DNA of 64,000 bases from Bermanella sp034112345 (GCA_034112345.1 JAWUVN010000009.1:5954-69953), one strand, 5' to 3'; positions 8,327-17,880 are shown, numbered from the stretch's first letter. Notes: generated by a model from the letters alone, not told the origin. Program-made: numbers and translations.

Positions 8327-9598
8327 ATGCCTTCATTGGACAAACTAATTATTCAAGGCGGAGGACCTGTTTCTGGGGAGCTTCGCATATCAGGTGCAAA
8401 AAACAGTGCTTTACCCATTGTTGCTGCAACCTTGCTAGCAGATACACCAATTACGATCGGTAATCTGCCTCACCTGCATGATATAACGACCATGATCAAC
8501 CTATTAGGTACCATGGGTGTTGATGTCGTGATGGGTGAAGAATACTCCATCGAAGTGAATGCAAATAACATTAAAACGTTAGTGGCACCTTACGATCTTG
8601 TTAAAACAATGCGTGCTTCTATTCTTGTGCTGGGACCATTGGTAGCGCGATTTGGCGAAGCTCAGGTTTCATTGCCAGGTGGTTGTGCAATCGGTTCTCG
8701 TCCAGTGGATATTCACTTGTCAGGCTTAGAGGCCATGGGCGCACATATTGTAGTAGAAGAAGGTTATGTAAAAGCCACAACTGATGGACGTTTAAAAGGC
8801 GCGACTATCCCAATGGAGATCGTAACCGTTACTGGTACCGAAAATCTATTGATGGCAGCGGCACTAGCAGACGGTGTGACCTTGCTACAAAATGCGGCAA
8901 GAGAACCTGAAGTAGTGGATCTAGCAGAGTGCCTAATTGCCATGGGTGCAAAAATTACAGGTCACGGCACTGATGAAATTCGCATCGAAGGCGTAGAGAG
9001 TTTACATGGCTGCCATTATGACGTAATGCCGGACCGCATTGAAACCGGTACCTTCTTAGTTGCAGCAGCCGCAACGCGCGGTAAAGTAAAGCTTAAAGAT
9101 ACTCGGGCCGATATTTTGGGCGTCGTGTTGGATAAGTTAAAAGAAGCAGGCGCTAAAATTGAAGTGGGTGAAGACTGGATTAGTCTTGATATGGAGGGTC
9201 GCGCACCAAAAGCCGTGAGCATTACAACTGCACCTTACCCAGATTTTCCAACGGATATGCAGGCTCAGTTCTTAGTGATGAACTTAGTTGCAGAGGGTAC
9301 AGCAACCGTTACCGAAACCATATTTGAAAACCGCTTTATGCATGTTCAAGAATTAGCACGTATGGGCGCTAATATTTCGCTTGAAGGCAATACTTGTACC
9401 ACGCATGGTGGCGATAAGTTAAAAGGCGCACCAGTTATGGCAACCGATTTACGCGCTTCTGCAAGCTTGGTAATAGCAGCCATGTTAGCGGAAGGTGAAA
9501 CAGTTGTTGATCGTATTTACCATATTGACCGTGGATACGAATGCATCGAAGAGAAACTACAACAGATTGGCGCAAAAATTCGTCGCGTGCCGAACTAG
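8327..9598 (+). CDS. murA: UDP-N-acetylglucosamine 1-carboxyvinyltransferase MurA
   Basis: 423 residues, the EPSP-synthase fold. MurA catalyses the first committed step of peptidoglycan synthesis: enolpyruvyl transfer from PEP to UDP-GlcNAc. The substrate-binding AKN is near residues 24-26. The catalytic, fosfomycin-targeted cysteine lies in LPGGCAIGSRPVD at about residue 120, so the enzyme carries the fosfomycin-sensitive Cys rather than Asp. It follows ibaG by 24 bases. Full length, with no anomalies. Confidence 0.97.
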   Translation: MPSLDKLIIQGGGPVSGELRISGAKNSALPIVAATLLADTPITIGNLPHLHDITTMINLLGTMGVDVVMGEEYSIEVNANNIKTLVAPYDLVKTMRASILVLGPLVARFGEAQVSLPGGCAIGSRPVDIHLSGLEAMGAHIVVEEGYVKATTDGRLKGATIPMEIVTVTGTENLLMAAALADGVTLLQNAAREPEVVDLAECLIAMGAKITGHGTDEIRIEGVESLHGCHYDVMPDRIETGTFLVAAAATRGKVKLKDTRADILGVVLDKLKEAGAKIEVGEDWISLDMEGRAPKAVSITTAPYPDFPTDMQAQFLVMNLVAEGTATVTETIFENRFMHVQELARMGANISLEGNTCTTHGGDKLKGAPVMATDLRASASLVIAAMLAEGETVVDRIYHIDRGYECIEEKLQQIGAKIRRVPN

Positions 9599-9647
9599 TA
9601 AACGATTTAAGTCACTTAATTTAAAAAGTGATGTTTAAGGAAAAAAA

Positions 9648-10289
9648 ATGAGCCAGCAGCCATTAACCATCGCGTTATCAAAAGGCCGTATTTTAGACGA
9701 CACACTGCCTCTTTTCGAAGAAGCGGGCATTGTGCCGGCTGAAGACATTAAAAAAAGTCGTAAGCTGATTTTTGATACCAATCACGAACATATTAAATTG
9801 GTTGTGATTCGTGCCACCGACGTGCCAACGTATGTTGAGTACGGCGCGGCTGATATGGGCGTTGCGGGCAAAGACGTGTTAATGGAAGCAAACTGTAATG
9901 GTTTATACGAGCCGTTAGATTTGAATATTGCAACATGTAGACTTATGACCGCAGCATTGAAAGGCGCTGTTGAACCTGAGGGTCGCATTAAAGTGGCTTC
10001 AAAATTTGTGGGTTTAACTAAGCGTTATTTTGCTGAGCAGGGCAAGCAAGCCGACATTATTAAGTTATATGGCGGCATGGAATTAGCACCTATTATGGGG
10101 CTGGCGGATTTAATTGTTGATATCGTCGATACAGGTAACACATTAAAAGCGAATGGACTGGAAGAGCGTGATTTAATAGCGCCAATCAGTTCTCGTTTAG
10201 TGGTGGGTAAGGCTGCAATGAAAATGAAGCATCGCCAAATTCAACCCATTCTAGACAAGCTTGCTCAGGCGGTTGATCGCCGTCGCTAA
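9648..10289 (+). CDS. hisG: ATP phosphoribosyltransferase catalytic subunit, short form HisG
   Basis: 213 residues, the short form that lacks the C-terminal regulatory domain and normally needs HisZ for activity and histidine feedback. It catalyses the first step of histidine biosynthesis (ATP + PRPP). The PRPP-binding segment DIVDTGNTLKANGL is near residues 160-175. hisZ is not in the window; in related genomes it lies beside purA/hflC. The murA-hisG-hisD-hisC order is shared with Pseudomonas. Confidence 0.96.
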   Translation: MSQQPLTIALSKGRILDDTLPLFEEAGIVPAEDIKKSRKLIFDTNHEHIKLVVIRATDVPTYVEYGAADMGVAGKDVLMEANCNGLYEPLDLNIATCRLMTAALKGAVEPEGRIKVASKFVGLTKRYFAEQGKQADIIKLYGGMELAPIMGLADLIVDIVDTGNTLKANGLEERDLIAPISSRLVVGKAAMKMKHRQIQPILDKLAQAVDRRR

Positions 10290-10344
10290 TCGATTTCTTA
10301 ATCATTTTAACGTGTAATACACATTTAAAATGTTAGAGGCAAAA

Positions 10345-11649
10345 ATGACGTTTAAAATACGCAGTTTTAACACCCAGCAAGCAAACTTTAGTGAAAGCTT
10401 AGATAAGTTACTTGCTTGGGAGTCTGTTTCTGATACTCAGGTTCAGCAAACGGTTTTAGATATTTTACATCAAGTGAAATCTCGTGGGGATGACGCTGTA
10501 ATTGAATACACCAATCGTTTTGATCATCTTCAAGCTGAAGAAATGGGCGCGCTTGAAGTCTCTCAAGACGAATTAGAAAAAGCTCTAGAAAACCTTCCTG
10601 AAGAACAGCGTGCGGCATTATTAGCCGCAGCAGAACGAGTTCGACGTTATCATGAGCGCCAGCGTGCAGAATCTTGGCAGTATCAAGAAGAAGACGGCAC
10701 AGTACTTGGTCAACAAGTAACTGCGATGGATCGAGTTGGAATATATGTTCCCGGTGGTAAAGCATCTTATCCTTCTAGTGTATTAATGAACGCTATTCCA
10801 GCACATGTTGCTGGAGTAAAAGAAATTATAATGGTAGTTCCAACACCCGGCGGAGAAGTTAATCAGCTGGTATTAGCCGCAGCGGCCGCTGCTGGTGTGA
10901 GTCGTTGCTTTACGGTTGGCGGTGCACAAGCAATTGCTGCATTGGCTTATGGTACGCAAACTATTCCTAAGGTAGATAAAATAGTTGGCCCTGGTAATAT
11001 TTTTGTTGCCACAGCAAAACGTTTTGTATTTGGCGAAGTGGGCATAGACATGATTGCCGGTCCTTCTGAAATATTAGTGGTTTGTGATGGCAAGACCAAT
11101 CCAGATTGGATTGCCATGGATTTATTTAGCCAAGCTGAACACGATGAAGATGCTCAATCTATTTTGATATCTTGGGATGAAAATTTTCTGCGAGATGTTG
11201 AAGCCAGTATTGAAAAACTACTGCCAACCATGGAACGCCAAGAAATTATTCGCGCGTCTTTATCTGGCCGTGGAGCTTTGATAAAGGTAGAAGACGAAGC
11301 TGAAGCGTTGGAAATTACCAATCGCATTGCCCCAGAGCATTTAGAGCTTTCAGTTGAAAACCCTGAAGAAATGGCTAAGCAGGTTCGTCATGCTGGAGCC
11401 ATCTTTATGGGGCGCTATACAGCTGAAGCATTAGGTGATTACTGTGCGGGGCCAAACCACGTATTGCCAACTTCTGGTACTGCGCGTTTTTCTAGTCCGT
11501 TAGGTGTTTATGATTTTCAGAAGCGCAGCTCACTAATTATGTGCAGTGCAGATGGTGCCAGTGAAATGGGTAAGATAGCATCGGTATTGGCTCGTGGTGA
11601 GTCACTAACGGCGCATGCACGCTCAGCTGAATACCGCATTAAAGATTAA
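10345..11649 (+). CDS. hisD: Histidinol dehydrogenase HisD
   Basis: About 434 residues. It catalyses the final two NAD-dependent oxidations of histidinol to histidine, using zinc. Recognisable segments include GIYVPGGKASYPSSVLMN, the glycine-rich VGPGNIFVATAKR, and GPSEILV near the metal site, plus HVLPTSGTARFSSPL near the end. I place the start at the ATG at 10345, which has a GAGG ribosome-binding site 6 bases upstream. An in-frame ATG at 10330 would add five residues but sits before that site. A terminator-like hairpin follows at 11721-11757. Confidence 0.96.
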   Translation: MTFKIRSFNTQQANFSESLDKLLAWESVSDTQVQQTVLDILHQVKSRGDDAVIEYTNRFDHLQAEEMGALEVSQDELEKALENLPEEQRAALLAAAERVRRYHERQRAESWQYQEEDGTVLGQQVTAMDRVGIYVPGGKASYPSSVLMNAIPAHVAGVKEIIMVVPTPGGEVNQLVLAAAAAAGVSRCFTVGGAQAIAALAYGTQTIPKVDKIVGPGNIFVATAKRFVFGEVGIDMIAGPSEILVVCDGKTNPDWIAMDLFSQAEHDEDAQSILISWDENFLRDVEASIEKLLPTMERQEIIRASLSGRGALIKVEDEAEALEITNRIAPEHLELSVENPEEMAKQVRHAGAIFMGRYTAEALGDYCAGPNHVLPTSGTARFSSPLGVYDFQKRSSLIMCSADGASEMGKIASVLARGESLTAHARSAEYRIKD

Positions 11650-11690
11650 AGTTAGTTTCGTCACTGCTGATAAATCAGTCATCAAGTGAA

Positions 11691-11713
11691 AGTTAATAGT
11701 TAATAGTTAATAG
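11691..11713. repeat. Heptanucleotide tandem repeat (AGTTAAT)x3
   Basis: Three perfect tandem copies of AGTTAAT occupy 11691-11711, plus two bases of a fourth, between hisD and the terminator-like hairpin. A second 7-base tandem array occurs after ispG at 43873. The function is unknown; it may be slipped-strand variation in spacer DNA. Confidence 0.85.
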
Positions 11714-11720
11714 ATTGTTT

Positions 11721-11757
11721 AAAACCCTAATGCTGAAAAGCGTTGGGGTTTTTCTTT
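11721..11757 (+). terminator. Terminator-like hairpin immediately upstream of hisC
   Basis: A 13-pair stem (11721-11733 with 11740-11752, including three G-T pairs) around a six-base loop is followed by a T-rich run. It has the form of an intrinsic terminator for hisGD. It ends only about 16 bases before the hisC ATG, so hisC must be transcribed by read-through or from a promoter located upstream of the hairpin. Confidence 0.8.
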
Positions 11758-11772
11758 AAGAGAATAAATGTA

Positions 11773-12861
11773 ATGTCTCGTGTTAAAAAACTTATACGCC
11801 AAGAAATTCTAGACCTATCAGCTTACCCTGTACCAAATGCTAGCGGGATGTTGAAATTAGATGCAATGGAGAATCCATACTCATGGCCGTTGGTTGCCAA
11901 AGAGTCATGGGCAGATCTACTGAAAGAGTTACCATTAAATCGCTATCCAGATGCTAGTGCCGAGCAATTACGTGATGCATTAAAAGAATCCATGGGTATT
12001 AGCGATAAATATGAGATTTTATTGGGTAATGGTAGCGATGAAATTATTCAACTATTGGCCATGGCTATGGCAAAACCAGGCGCGACTATTTTAGCGCCTG
12101 AACCTGGTTTTGTTATGTACAAAATGATCGCCACATTTTGCGGTTTAAATTATATTGGCGTACCGTTGAAGTCTGACTTTGAATTAGATGAAGCGGCTAT
12201 GTTGGCGGCTATTAAAACCTCTCAGCCAGAATTGATATTTTTAGCACAACCTAATAATCCTACGGGTAACTTTTGGGATCAAGATGCTATAACAAATATT
12301 ATAGAAGCGTCAGAAGGTTTAGTGGTAATGGATGAAGCGTATACCGCGTTTACTGACAGAGAGCATCTAGCGCTTATCGATCAATACGAAAATGTATTGG
12401 TGATGCGCACGCTTTCCAAGGTGGGTTTAGCTGGGTTGCGTTTGGGTTTAATAATTGGCCGTTCAGAATGGCTAGATGAATTAGATAAAATTCGATTGCC
12501 GTATAACATCAATATGTTAACTCAAGCCAGTGCATTATTTGCACTTGAGCATTACGATATGCTGATGATACAAACAGAGCAGATTCGAGTTGATCGAGTG
12601 ATATTGACAGAAGATTTGATAGCCATACCGGGTGTTGAGGTTTTTCCAAGTGAGGCCAATTTTGTTTTGATTCGTACGCCTGATGGGATGGCTAGAAACT
12701 GGTTTGAAGAGCTAAAAGAAAAAGGCATTTTAATTAAGTGTTTAGATGGCGGCCATCCATTGTTAACGAATTGCTTGAGAATAACAGTGGGCACTACCAG
12801 TCAAAATGAACGCTTGATTGCTGCGTTAAATGAAATTTCAAACTCAGGTGTGGTTCAGTAA
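11773..12861 (+). CDS. hisC: Histidinol-phosphate aminotransferase HisC
   Basis: About 362 residues, a class I/II PLP aminotransferase that makes histidinol phosphate from imidazole acetol phosphate. Typical segments are LDAMENPY near the N terminus, LGNGSDEIIQLL, FLAQPNNPTGN, VVMDEAYTAF, and the PLP-lysine motif TLSKVGLAGLRLG. The start is the ATG at 11773 (SRVKKLIRQ...). The longer frame, starting from a TTG at 11743, lies inside the upstream hairpin and is rejected. An AAGAGA ribosome-binding site lies at about 11758. hisC stands apart from hisGD because of the intervening hairpin. Confidence 0.94.
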   Translation: MSRVKKLIRQEILDLSAYPVPNASGMLKLDAMENPYSWPLVAKESWADLLKELPLNRYPDASAEQLRDALKESMGISDKYEILLGNGSDEIIQLLAMAMAKPGATILAPEPGFVMYKMIATFCGLNYIGVPLKSDFELDEAAMLAAIKTSQPELIFLAQPNNPTGNFWDQDAITNIIEASEGLVVMDEAYTAFTDREHLALIDQYENVLVMRTLSKVGLAGLRLGLIIGRSEWLDELDKIRLPYNINMLTQASALFALEHYDMLMIQTEQIRVDRVILTEDLIAIPGVEVFPSEANFVLIRTPDGMARNWFEELKEKGILIKCLDGGHPLLTNCLRITVGTTSQNERLIAALNEISNSGVVQ

Positions 12862-12922
12862 TAAAGCAGTGCTGATGATAACTGTTGTTTTCTGACGTTA
12901 CGCTAGGCACTTAATAGAGCCC

Positions 12923-14029
12923 TTACTTAGGGTTCATTCTTTGCCCAAGGCTGGCTATTACTTCTAGGTATTGTCCTTTGCGATATACCCCAAGTTTAAT
13001 TTCATCACCGGGCATTAAATCTGCAATTTGACGCATGGTTTGCGTGCCTTTTGTGGCGGCTTTTCCATTGAAGTGGGTCACTATATCCCCTTCTTGTAAC
13101 CCAGCTTTATCGGCTGGACCATTTTTGAATACGCCCACAACTAATTGCCCTTGTAATGCTTCTGGTAGGTCGAATGCCGTTTTAAGTTGCGATGAAAGCT
13201 CTTGGGTTTCTAGGCCTAGCCAGCCTCTTACTACTTGGCCGTATTGCGCTAAATCTTCAACCACTCTTAATGCTAAATTCAGCGGGATAGCAAACCCAAT
13301 ACCTTGGGGCGAGGCGGTATCTGCTGACTGGGTGCGGTCTTGGTTGTGATAGATTGCGGTGTTGATTCCTACCAATTCGCCATATGCATTCACCAATGCG
13401 CCGCCCGAATTACCAGGGTTGATAGCTGCATCAGTTTGAATAAAGTCTTCGTAAGTTGTTATGCCTAACTGGTTGCGTCCAGTAGCAGAAATAATACCTA
13501 GGGTAACTGTTTGGCCAACTCCGTAGGGATTGCCAATGGCCAGTGTGATATCGCCGACTTGTAAGTTACGCTGTGAAAATGCGATGGCTTTAATGTCTTG
13601 TAGGGGGATTTTCAGTAATGCGATATCGGTTTCTTTGTCTTTACCAATGACTCTTGCATTGGTTGTGCGCCCATCTTGTAGGGCGACAAGAATTTCATCA
13701 GCGCCTTCAATAACGTGATAGTTAGTAATCACATAACCTTGCTTATCCATTATCACGCCTGACCCTAAGCTATTTTGAATGCGGCTTTGTGGCAAAGGTG
13801 ATTTACTAAAAAATCGTTTAAAGAATGGATCGTTCAATAGTGGGTGCGCTTTAGGCCGAATGGTTTTACTTGTATAAATGTTTACAACAGCTGGGGATGC
13901 TTTGTTTACAGCAGGGGCATAGCTTGTCACCGCGGCTGGGGGGGCGGTAACAGGAATAAAGTGCAGTATAAGGCTGGCCATAACCAGACCTACCAAAATT
14001 GACCAAGATAAAAAACCAGGCTTTTGCAT
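12923..14029 (-). CDS. algW: Membrane-anchored serine protease of the DegS/AlgW type
   Basis: 368 residues: an N-terminal transmembrane anchor (about 8-26), a trypsin-like domain and one C-terminal PDZ domain (from about 270). The catalytic triad is His105 (TNYHVIEGA), Asp135 (KETDIALLK) and Ser208 (NPGNSGGAL). One PDZ domain plus a retained anchor points to DegS/AlgW rather than DegP. In relatives it senses misfolded outer-membrane proteins through the PDZ domain and makes the first cut in anti-sigma factor RseA/MucA, releasing sigma-E/AlgU. It is convergent with hisC and divergent from the Nif3 gene, as in Pseudomonas. Confidence 0.92.
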   Translation of the reverse strand: MQKPGFLSWSILVGLVMASLILHFIPVTAPPAAVTSYAPAVNKASPAVVNIYTSKTIRPKAHPLLNDPFFKRFFSKSPLPQSRIQNSLGSGVIMDKQGYVITNYHVIEGADEILVALQDGRTTNARVIGKDKETDIALLKIPLQDIKAIAFSQRNLQVGDITLAIGNPYGVGQTVTLGIISATGRNQLGITTYEDFIQTDAAINPGNSGGALVNAYGELVGINTAIYHNQDRTQSADTASPQGIGFAIPLNLALRVVEDLAQYGQVVRGWLGLETQELSSQLKTAFDLPEALQGQLVVGVFKNGPADKAGLQEGDIVTHFNGKAATKGTQTMRQIADLMPGDEIKLGVYRKGQYLEVIASLGQRMNPK

Positions 14030-14115
14030 CTTTAGCTTAAATCCTTAAAAATGGGTGCCAGATGAAAATATGTGTAAGCTACAATACGTGCAGTGTACGC
14101 AAATGAGTGTGTGAT

Positions 14116-14871
14116 ATGAAGCTTAACCAGTTGGTGAATTACTTAAACAGTGAACTAGAGATCCATAAATTTCGAGATTACTGTCCCAATGGCCTACAAG
14201 TAGAAGGTAAGGCCGACGTACAGCGAATAGTAACGGGGGTAACGGCTTGCCAAGATTTGATCGACGCAGCGGTCGCATTGAAAGCCGATGCTATTCTTGT
14301 GCATCACGGCTATTTTTGGAAAGGCGAGCCAGAAGCCATTGCAGGAATTAAAAAACAACGCATTCAAACCCTGTTAAAGCATGACATCAGTTTGATCGCT
14401 TATCACTTACCGCTAGATTGCCACCCTATTTGGGGTAATAACGTTCAGTTGGCCGATATCTTAGATTTTGAAATTACAGGGCCAATTGATCCAAGTAATA
14501 GCAAGACACCTGGCAATATAGGTAAGTTAAAACAAGCCATGACAGCCAAGCAATTAAGTCAGCACATTGCCACTCGTTTACAGCGTGAGCCTCAACACGT
14601 GGGTGAGCAAGACGATATGATAGAAACCATCGCTTGGTGTACGGGTGGAGCAGAAGGGTATATGCAGTTCGCGATTAATCAAGGCATAGATGCGTATTTA
14701 ACAGGAGAGATCAACGAGCCAGCTGTTCATAATGCGCGGGAATCAGGTACGCATTTTTATGCTGCGGGTCATCACGCAACAGAGCGCTACGGGGCTAAAG
14801 TGTTGGGTGAGCACTTGCAGCAAGAATTTGATTTAGACGTTGAGTTTATTGACATAGACAACCCGGTTTAA
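14116..14871 (+). CDS. Nif3-like dinuclear metal centre protein (YbgI family)
   Basis: About 251 residues of the Nif3/NGG1p-interacting family, which forms hexameric rings with a dinuclear metal site. Putative metal ligands are the paired histidines in ILVHHGYFW, the His/Asp in AYHLPLDCHP, and a C-terminal histidine/glutamate cluster (AAGHHATERYG). An E. coli homologue is linked to GTP cyclohydrolase-type activity, but the cellular role is unsettled. I use the ATG at 14116; a GTG at 14107 adds three residues. The stop codon lies inside a 9-base inverted repeat (14855-14884). Confidence 0.9.
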   Translation: MKLNQLVNYLNSELEIHKFRDYCPNGLQVEGKADVQRIVTGVTACQDLIDAAVALKADAILVHHGYFWKGEPEAIAGIKKQRIQTLLKHDISLIAYHLPLDCHPIWGNNVQLADILDFEITGPIDPSNSKTPGNIGKLKQAMTAKQLSQHIATRLQREPQHVGEQDDMIETIAWCTGGAEGYMQFAINQGIDAYLTGEINEPAVHNARESGTHFYAAGHHATERYGAKVLGEHLQQEFDLDVEFIDIDNPV

Positions 14872-14884
14872 GCTAGGTTGTCTA
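14855..14884. repeat. Perfect inverted repeat over the Nif3-gene stop codon
   Basis: TAGACAACC (14855-14863) pairs with GGTTGTCTA (14876-14884) around a 12-base loop that contains the TAA stop at 14869-14871. There is no T-run after it, so it may protect the 3' end or act as a weak bidirectional stop between convergent genes. It is not a classical intrinsic terminator. Confidence 0.6.
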
Positions 14885-14948
14885 TCGATTGCGATTAGTT
14901 GGTACTTACTTACACTGTGTTGGTTGTAGATGATCAATAGGGTTGGTT

Positions 14949-15308
14949 TTATGAGGATGCTTGCTCAAGCAGCCATTTAGGCATTAGATCTGCCGCCCCA
15001 ATGTGCTTCAGTAAGCTAAAGGTGGTGTCCGTATATTGGACTTTGGCAGATGCTAACAACTTGGGTAAGTCATCAATAACATGAAAGCCCGCTGCTAGAA
15101 AGTACGGCAAAATCACCACCTCGGTAGCGCCTTTTGATACCAGATTTTCAATGCCATCAAAGACTTTTGGCGATGTAAGCTCTAAAAAGGCATGTTCGAT
15201 TAATTGAAAGTCAGATGGCAGGCTTGAAACTGCGTTTGCCAATGCGGCTACTTCGTCATTTGATGACTGCTTACGACTGCCGTGAGCAATGATTAATAAT
15301 GCTTTCAT
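14949..15308 (-). CDS. Short CbiX-type chelatase (sirohydrochlorin chelatase family)
   Basis: 119 residues, a single chelatase domain (CbiX-S type) that would function as a homodimer. Metal-site residues are His9 in LLIIAHGSR and His76 in AAGFHVIDDLP, with the intermediate FLE segment. The family inserts Co2+, Ni2+ or Fe2+ into sirohydrochlorin for cobalamin or sirohaem synthesis. The metal cannot be deduced here. No tetrapyrrole genes adjoin it; it is convergent with the Nif3 gene and divergent from the SMC operon. Confidence 0.85.
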   Translation of the reverse strand: MKALLIIAHGSRKQSSNDEVAALANAVSSLPSDFQLIEHAFLELTSPKVFDGIENLVSKGATEVVILPYFLAAGFHVIDDLPKLLASAKVQYTDTTFSLLKHIGAADLMPKWLLEQASS

Positions 15309-15539
15309 TGAGATCCTTGAATGATCATTTCATTATGAGATTGAATGGTTTAATAGGCTATTTTCACGGGTCACCGTCTCGCGCCTACCTTACCGTTTCT
15401 TAACAAGTAGGGGAAATGTGAGTTTACCCTGCTTATCAGAAAAAATGGCTGTAATTCCCTTTCCTGTATGGGGTGAATTCAGGTAGAGTTGATCACTTTA
15501 TTTCCACTTTTCTTTTGATGATGCCAATTAGTCTATTGT

Positions 15540-16994
15540 ATGTTTTTTGAACAAGAACGCAGTCAATTTTTCCGCCCCCTCACCAGTAAGTACCGTGAGC
15601 AGTTGGTGGAATGCCTCCGCGAGCTATACAAACAGTTGTATTCCAGTAGTCATGCTGGCAGCGCTGAATATGGCCAGGCACTTAGCCGAGATGCATTACT
15701 GAATATATTTTCAGAAGCTTTAGTTCGTGCTCCGACCATTCATATAGAAGAAGATGACGATGAGAGTCGCTTCAAAACTCACCGTGAATTGGCTGGCTGG
15801 TTATTAAATACGTTGATTGAGCACGGTTGGATCGAAAAACAAGTTGATGAAGCAACATTGCAGTCCAGTTTTAGCTTTACTCGCCACGGACGTCAATTTG
15901 TAGAGCCGTTCCTAGACGGTAAGCAATCTCAGCAGGTTGCTCGCCACCGCAACACGCGAAATGTCAGAAGTGCTCTGGTTAGCTTTATAGAGCATGGTGA
16001 GGTTTATGACTTGCTAGACGCATATGAATTCAGTGAACGTATCATCAGTGACTTTACTGATGTGATCAGTGAGCTAGATGAGCGTAAGCGAGATTTGGTC
16101 CGAGAAATGGAAGGCCAAATGATGGTGCAAAAAGCCAGTGAGCAGTTCTTTGACTTTATGGAAACACGATTTCAGCCTGATTTAGCCGTTCGATTGTCGG
16201 CAGATAACGTTGAAAAATACCGAGATCAAATTTCAGAATTAATTGATCAAATCCGTAACAGCCCAAAAGAAGTTAAATTCAAAGCCGAAAAACGTTTGCG
16301 CGAATTGCTGCCTGACCAAGTTCAGAATCAGCAGTCGTTATTGTGGTCAGTATTGGATGATATTGAGCACCGTTTAAAAAGCGCTTGTGAACATATTCTT
16401 CCGCAGGTGCGTAAGTCCCTTCAAAACTTTACAAAACGCGCCGATATTATAATTCGTCAAATGAGTTATTTGGCGAGTCAAAAAAATAATGATGTAGTAG
16501 CAGTATGTAAACAGCTCGCATCGCTATCCAAAGAAAAGCAGGCAGCGCAACTTGATCGTGTGGCTGAGCTCATGGCTGTGCCACAAATTAAGTTCATCGA
16601 TCCGCAAAGTGTGCGCTTAACGCCTCCTCGTCGACGAGCTATTATTGATACCGATGTCGATGAAGGGTTAGAAAGTGTTGATCAAGACAGTCGTCGAGAG
16701 TTGTATGTGCAGCAGTCATTAGATCAAGCCTTTTTTGTAAATAACAGTCAGGTTCGTAATTTTATAGTCAATCAATTTAAGCAAACAGATGAAGTATTAA
16801 GCAGCGAAATCCCAGTGGAAAACGCATCAGACTTATTATCAATTGCTCATATCGTGAGTGTGGGTTCAATGGATGGGTTGTCTAGTGATTACCGTTTTGA
16901 ATTGAAATGGTTAGAGCAAAGCTCTCATGAATATTTTGTGCAAAAAGACGTGTTTAGTATTCGCTTGGTAAAAAATCCAAGTGCGGCTGCGTAA
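15540..16994 (+). CDS. jetA: JetA/MksF-like kleisin subunit of a Wadjet-type SMC complex
   Basis: 484 residues. This resembles the DUF5716/JetA family, related to MukF/MksF kleisins. The N-terminal half is winged-helix-like (RELAGWLLNTLIEHGWIEKQ, then SFTRHGRQFVEPF). The middle is long and helical with many charged residues (about 160-350), and a C-terminal domain follows. It is the first of three genes in the order kleisin, KITE, SMC. In Wadjet/MksBEF complexes this subunit bridges the SMC dimer and binds the KITE protein. I see no good Shine-Dalgarno sequence before the ATG at 15540. Family assignment is by recognition of the gene trio; the individual sequence is divergent. Confidence 0.8.
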   Translation: MFFEQERSQFFRPLTSKYREQLVECLRELYKQLYSSSHAGSAEYGQALSRDALLNIFSEALVRAPTIHIEEDDDESRFKTHRELAGWLLNTLIEHGWIEKQVDEATLQSSFSFTRHGRQFVEPFLDGKQSQQVARHRNTRNVRSALVSFIEHGEVYDLLDAYEFSERIISDFTDVISELDERKRDLVREMEGQMMVQKASEQFFDFMETRFQPDLAVRLSADNVEKYRDQISELIDQIRNSPKEVKFKAEKRLRELLPDQVQNQQSLLWSVLDDIEHRLKSACEHILPQVRKSLQNFTKRADIIIRQMSYLASQKNNDVVAVCKQLASLSKEKQAAQLDRVAELMAVPQIKFIDPQSVRLTPPRRRAIIDTDVDEGLESVDQDSRRELYVQQSLDQAFFVNNSQVRNFIVNQFKQTDEVLSSEIPVENASDLLSIAHIVSVGSMDGLSSDYRFELKWLEQSSHEYFVQKDVFSIRLVKNPSAAA

Positions 16995-17064
16995 GGGTTA
17001 ATCTTAGTCGGTAAAAAAACCAAATAGATTAAACCAGACCGGCGTATGCCTAAGGTGAAAAATT

Positions 17065-17880
17065 ATGCTTCAACAATTAGAACAAAAATTAGAAAAAGAA
17101 GGGGTTCAACTAAAGGAATTTAGTGAACTTGCTATTCGCTTAATGGATTACGGAGTGATATGCCGTGACGAATCTCAAGTGGAACAAATTTTATACGATC
17201 GTTATTTACGCATAGAAGCATTAGTGCAGGACTATGTTTCTTTAATGGGGATTCGTATTCAGCATGACAAGCGCTTTCAGTTTGTGCGTTGTTATCCACC
17301 GGGCGCACAGGTTCCAGGCTTAGAAGATGATGATCAGCCTTTTAATGGTGGTTTTCGTGTTCGCTTAAGTCAGAACGAAGTGGCGTTAGTGTTGGTGCTA
17401 AGAAGTCAGTACGATAAAGCTCTGCGAGAGGGTCAGGTAGATGAACATGGCTGTGTGATGATTTCATTAGAGTCATTAAGCATCGCCTTGAAAAATCTAC
17501 TGAGCCGTAACCTACCTGAAAATTTAACTGAACGTAAAAATTTATTCAGACGCTTACGCCAATTACGTTTGATTCAGCTATCAAATGAAGATGCGCTTTC
17601 TAGTGCTGAGTTTTGGTTTAAAATCAGGCCGATGATCATGAGCTACGTTAGCGATGATGTTTTGAGTGAACTGCTTGCTGAGCAAGAAGAAGCAGACGTT
17701 ATTCTTAGTGAAAAATCCGAAGCAGAACAAAAAGAAGGCATTAAGGAAAGTAGCGGAGAGCAAGTTGAGTTAACAAGTAATACTGATGAACCAGCGACAG
17801 AGTCAGAAAAAAAAGAAAGTGAATCAGAGCCAAAAGAAACCATAATCGGTTCAAGTATTTTTGATGGGGAGGCAAGCTAA
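17065..17880 (+). CDS. jetB: JetB/MksE-like KITE subunit (DUF4194)
   Basis: 271 residues. The N-terminal 200 residues look like the DUF4194/MksE winged-helix protein (RRLRQLRLIQLSNEDALSS near 180, a helix-turn-helix-like end). Residues from about 215 to the end form a highly acidic, Glu/Ser/Lys-rich tail, probably disordered. The stop overlaps the start of the SMC gene (TAATG at 17878-17882), implying coupled translation. It should bind the kleisin encoded upstream. The acidic tail is an unusual extension that could contact partner proteins or DNA-mimicking sites, but that is speculation. Confidence 0.82.
   Translation: MLQQLEQKLEKEGVQLKEFSELAIRLMDYGVICRDESQVEQILYDRYLRIEALVQDYVSLMGIRIQHDKRFQFVRCYPPGAQVPGLEDDDQPFNGGFRVRLSQNEVALVLVLRSQYDKALREGQVDEHGCVMISLESLSIALKNLLSRNLPENLTERKNLFRRLRQLRLIQLSNEDALSSAEFWFKIRPMIMSYVSDDVLSELLAEQEEADVILSEKSEAEQKEGIKESSGEQVELTSNTDEPATESEKKESESEPKETIIGSSIFDGEAS

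Noticed and set aside
11743..11772. Upstream TTG start for HisC
   Set aside because: It would place the start inside the terminator hairpin; the ATG at 11773 matches the family N terminus.
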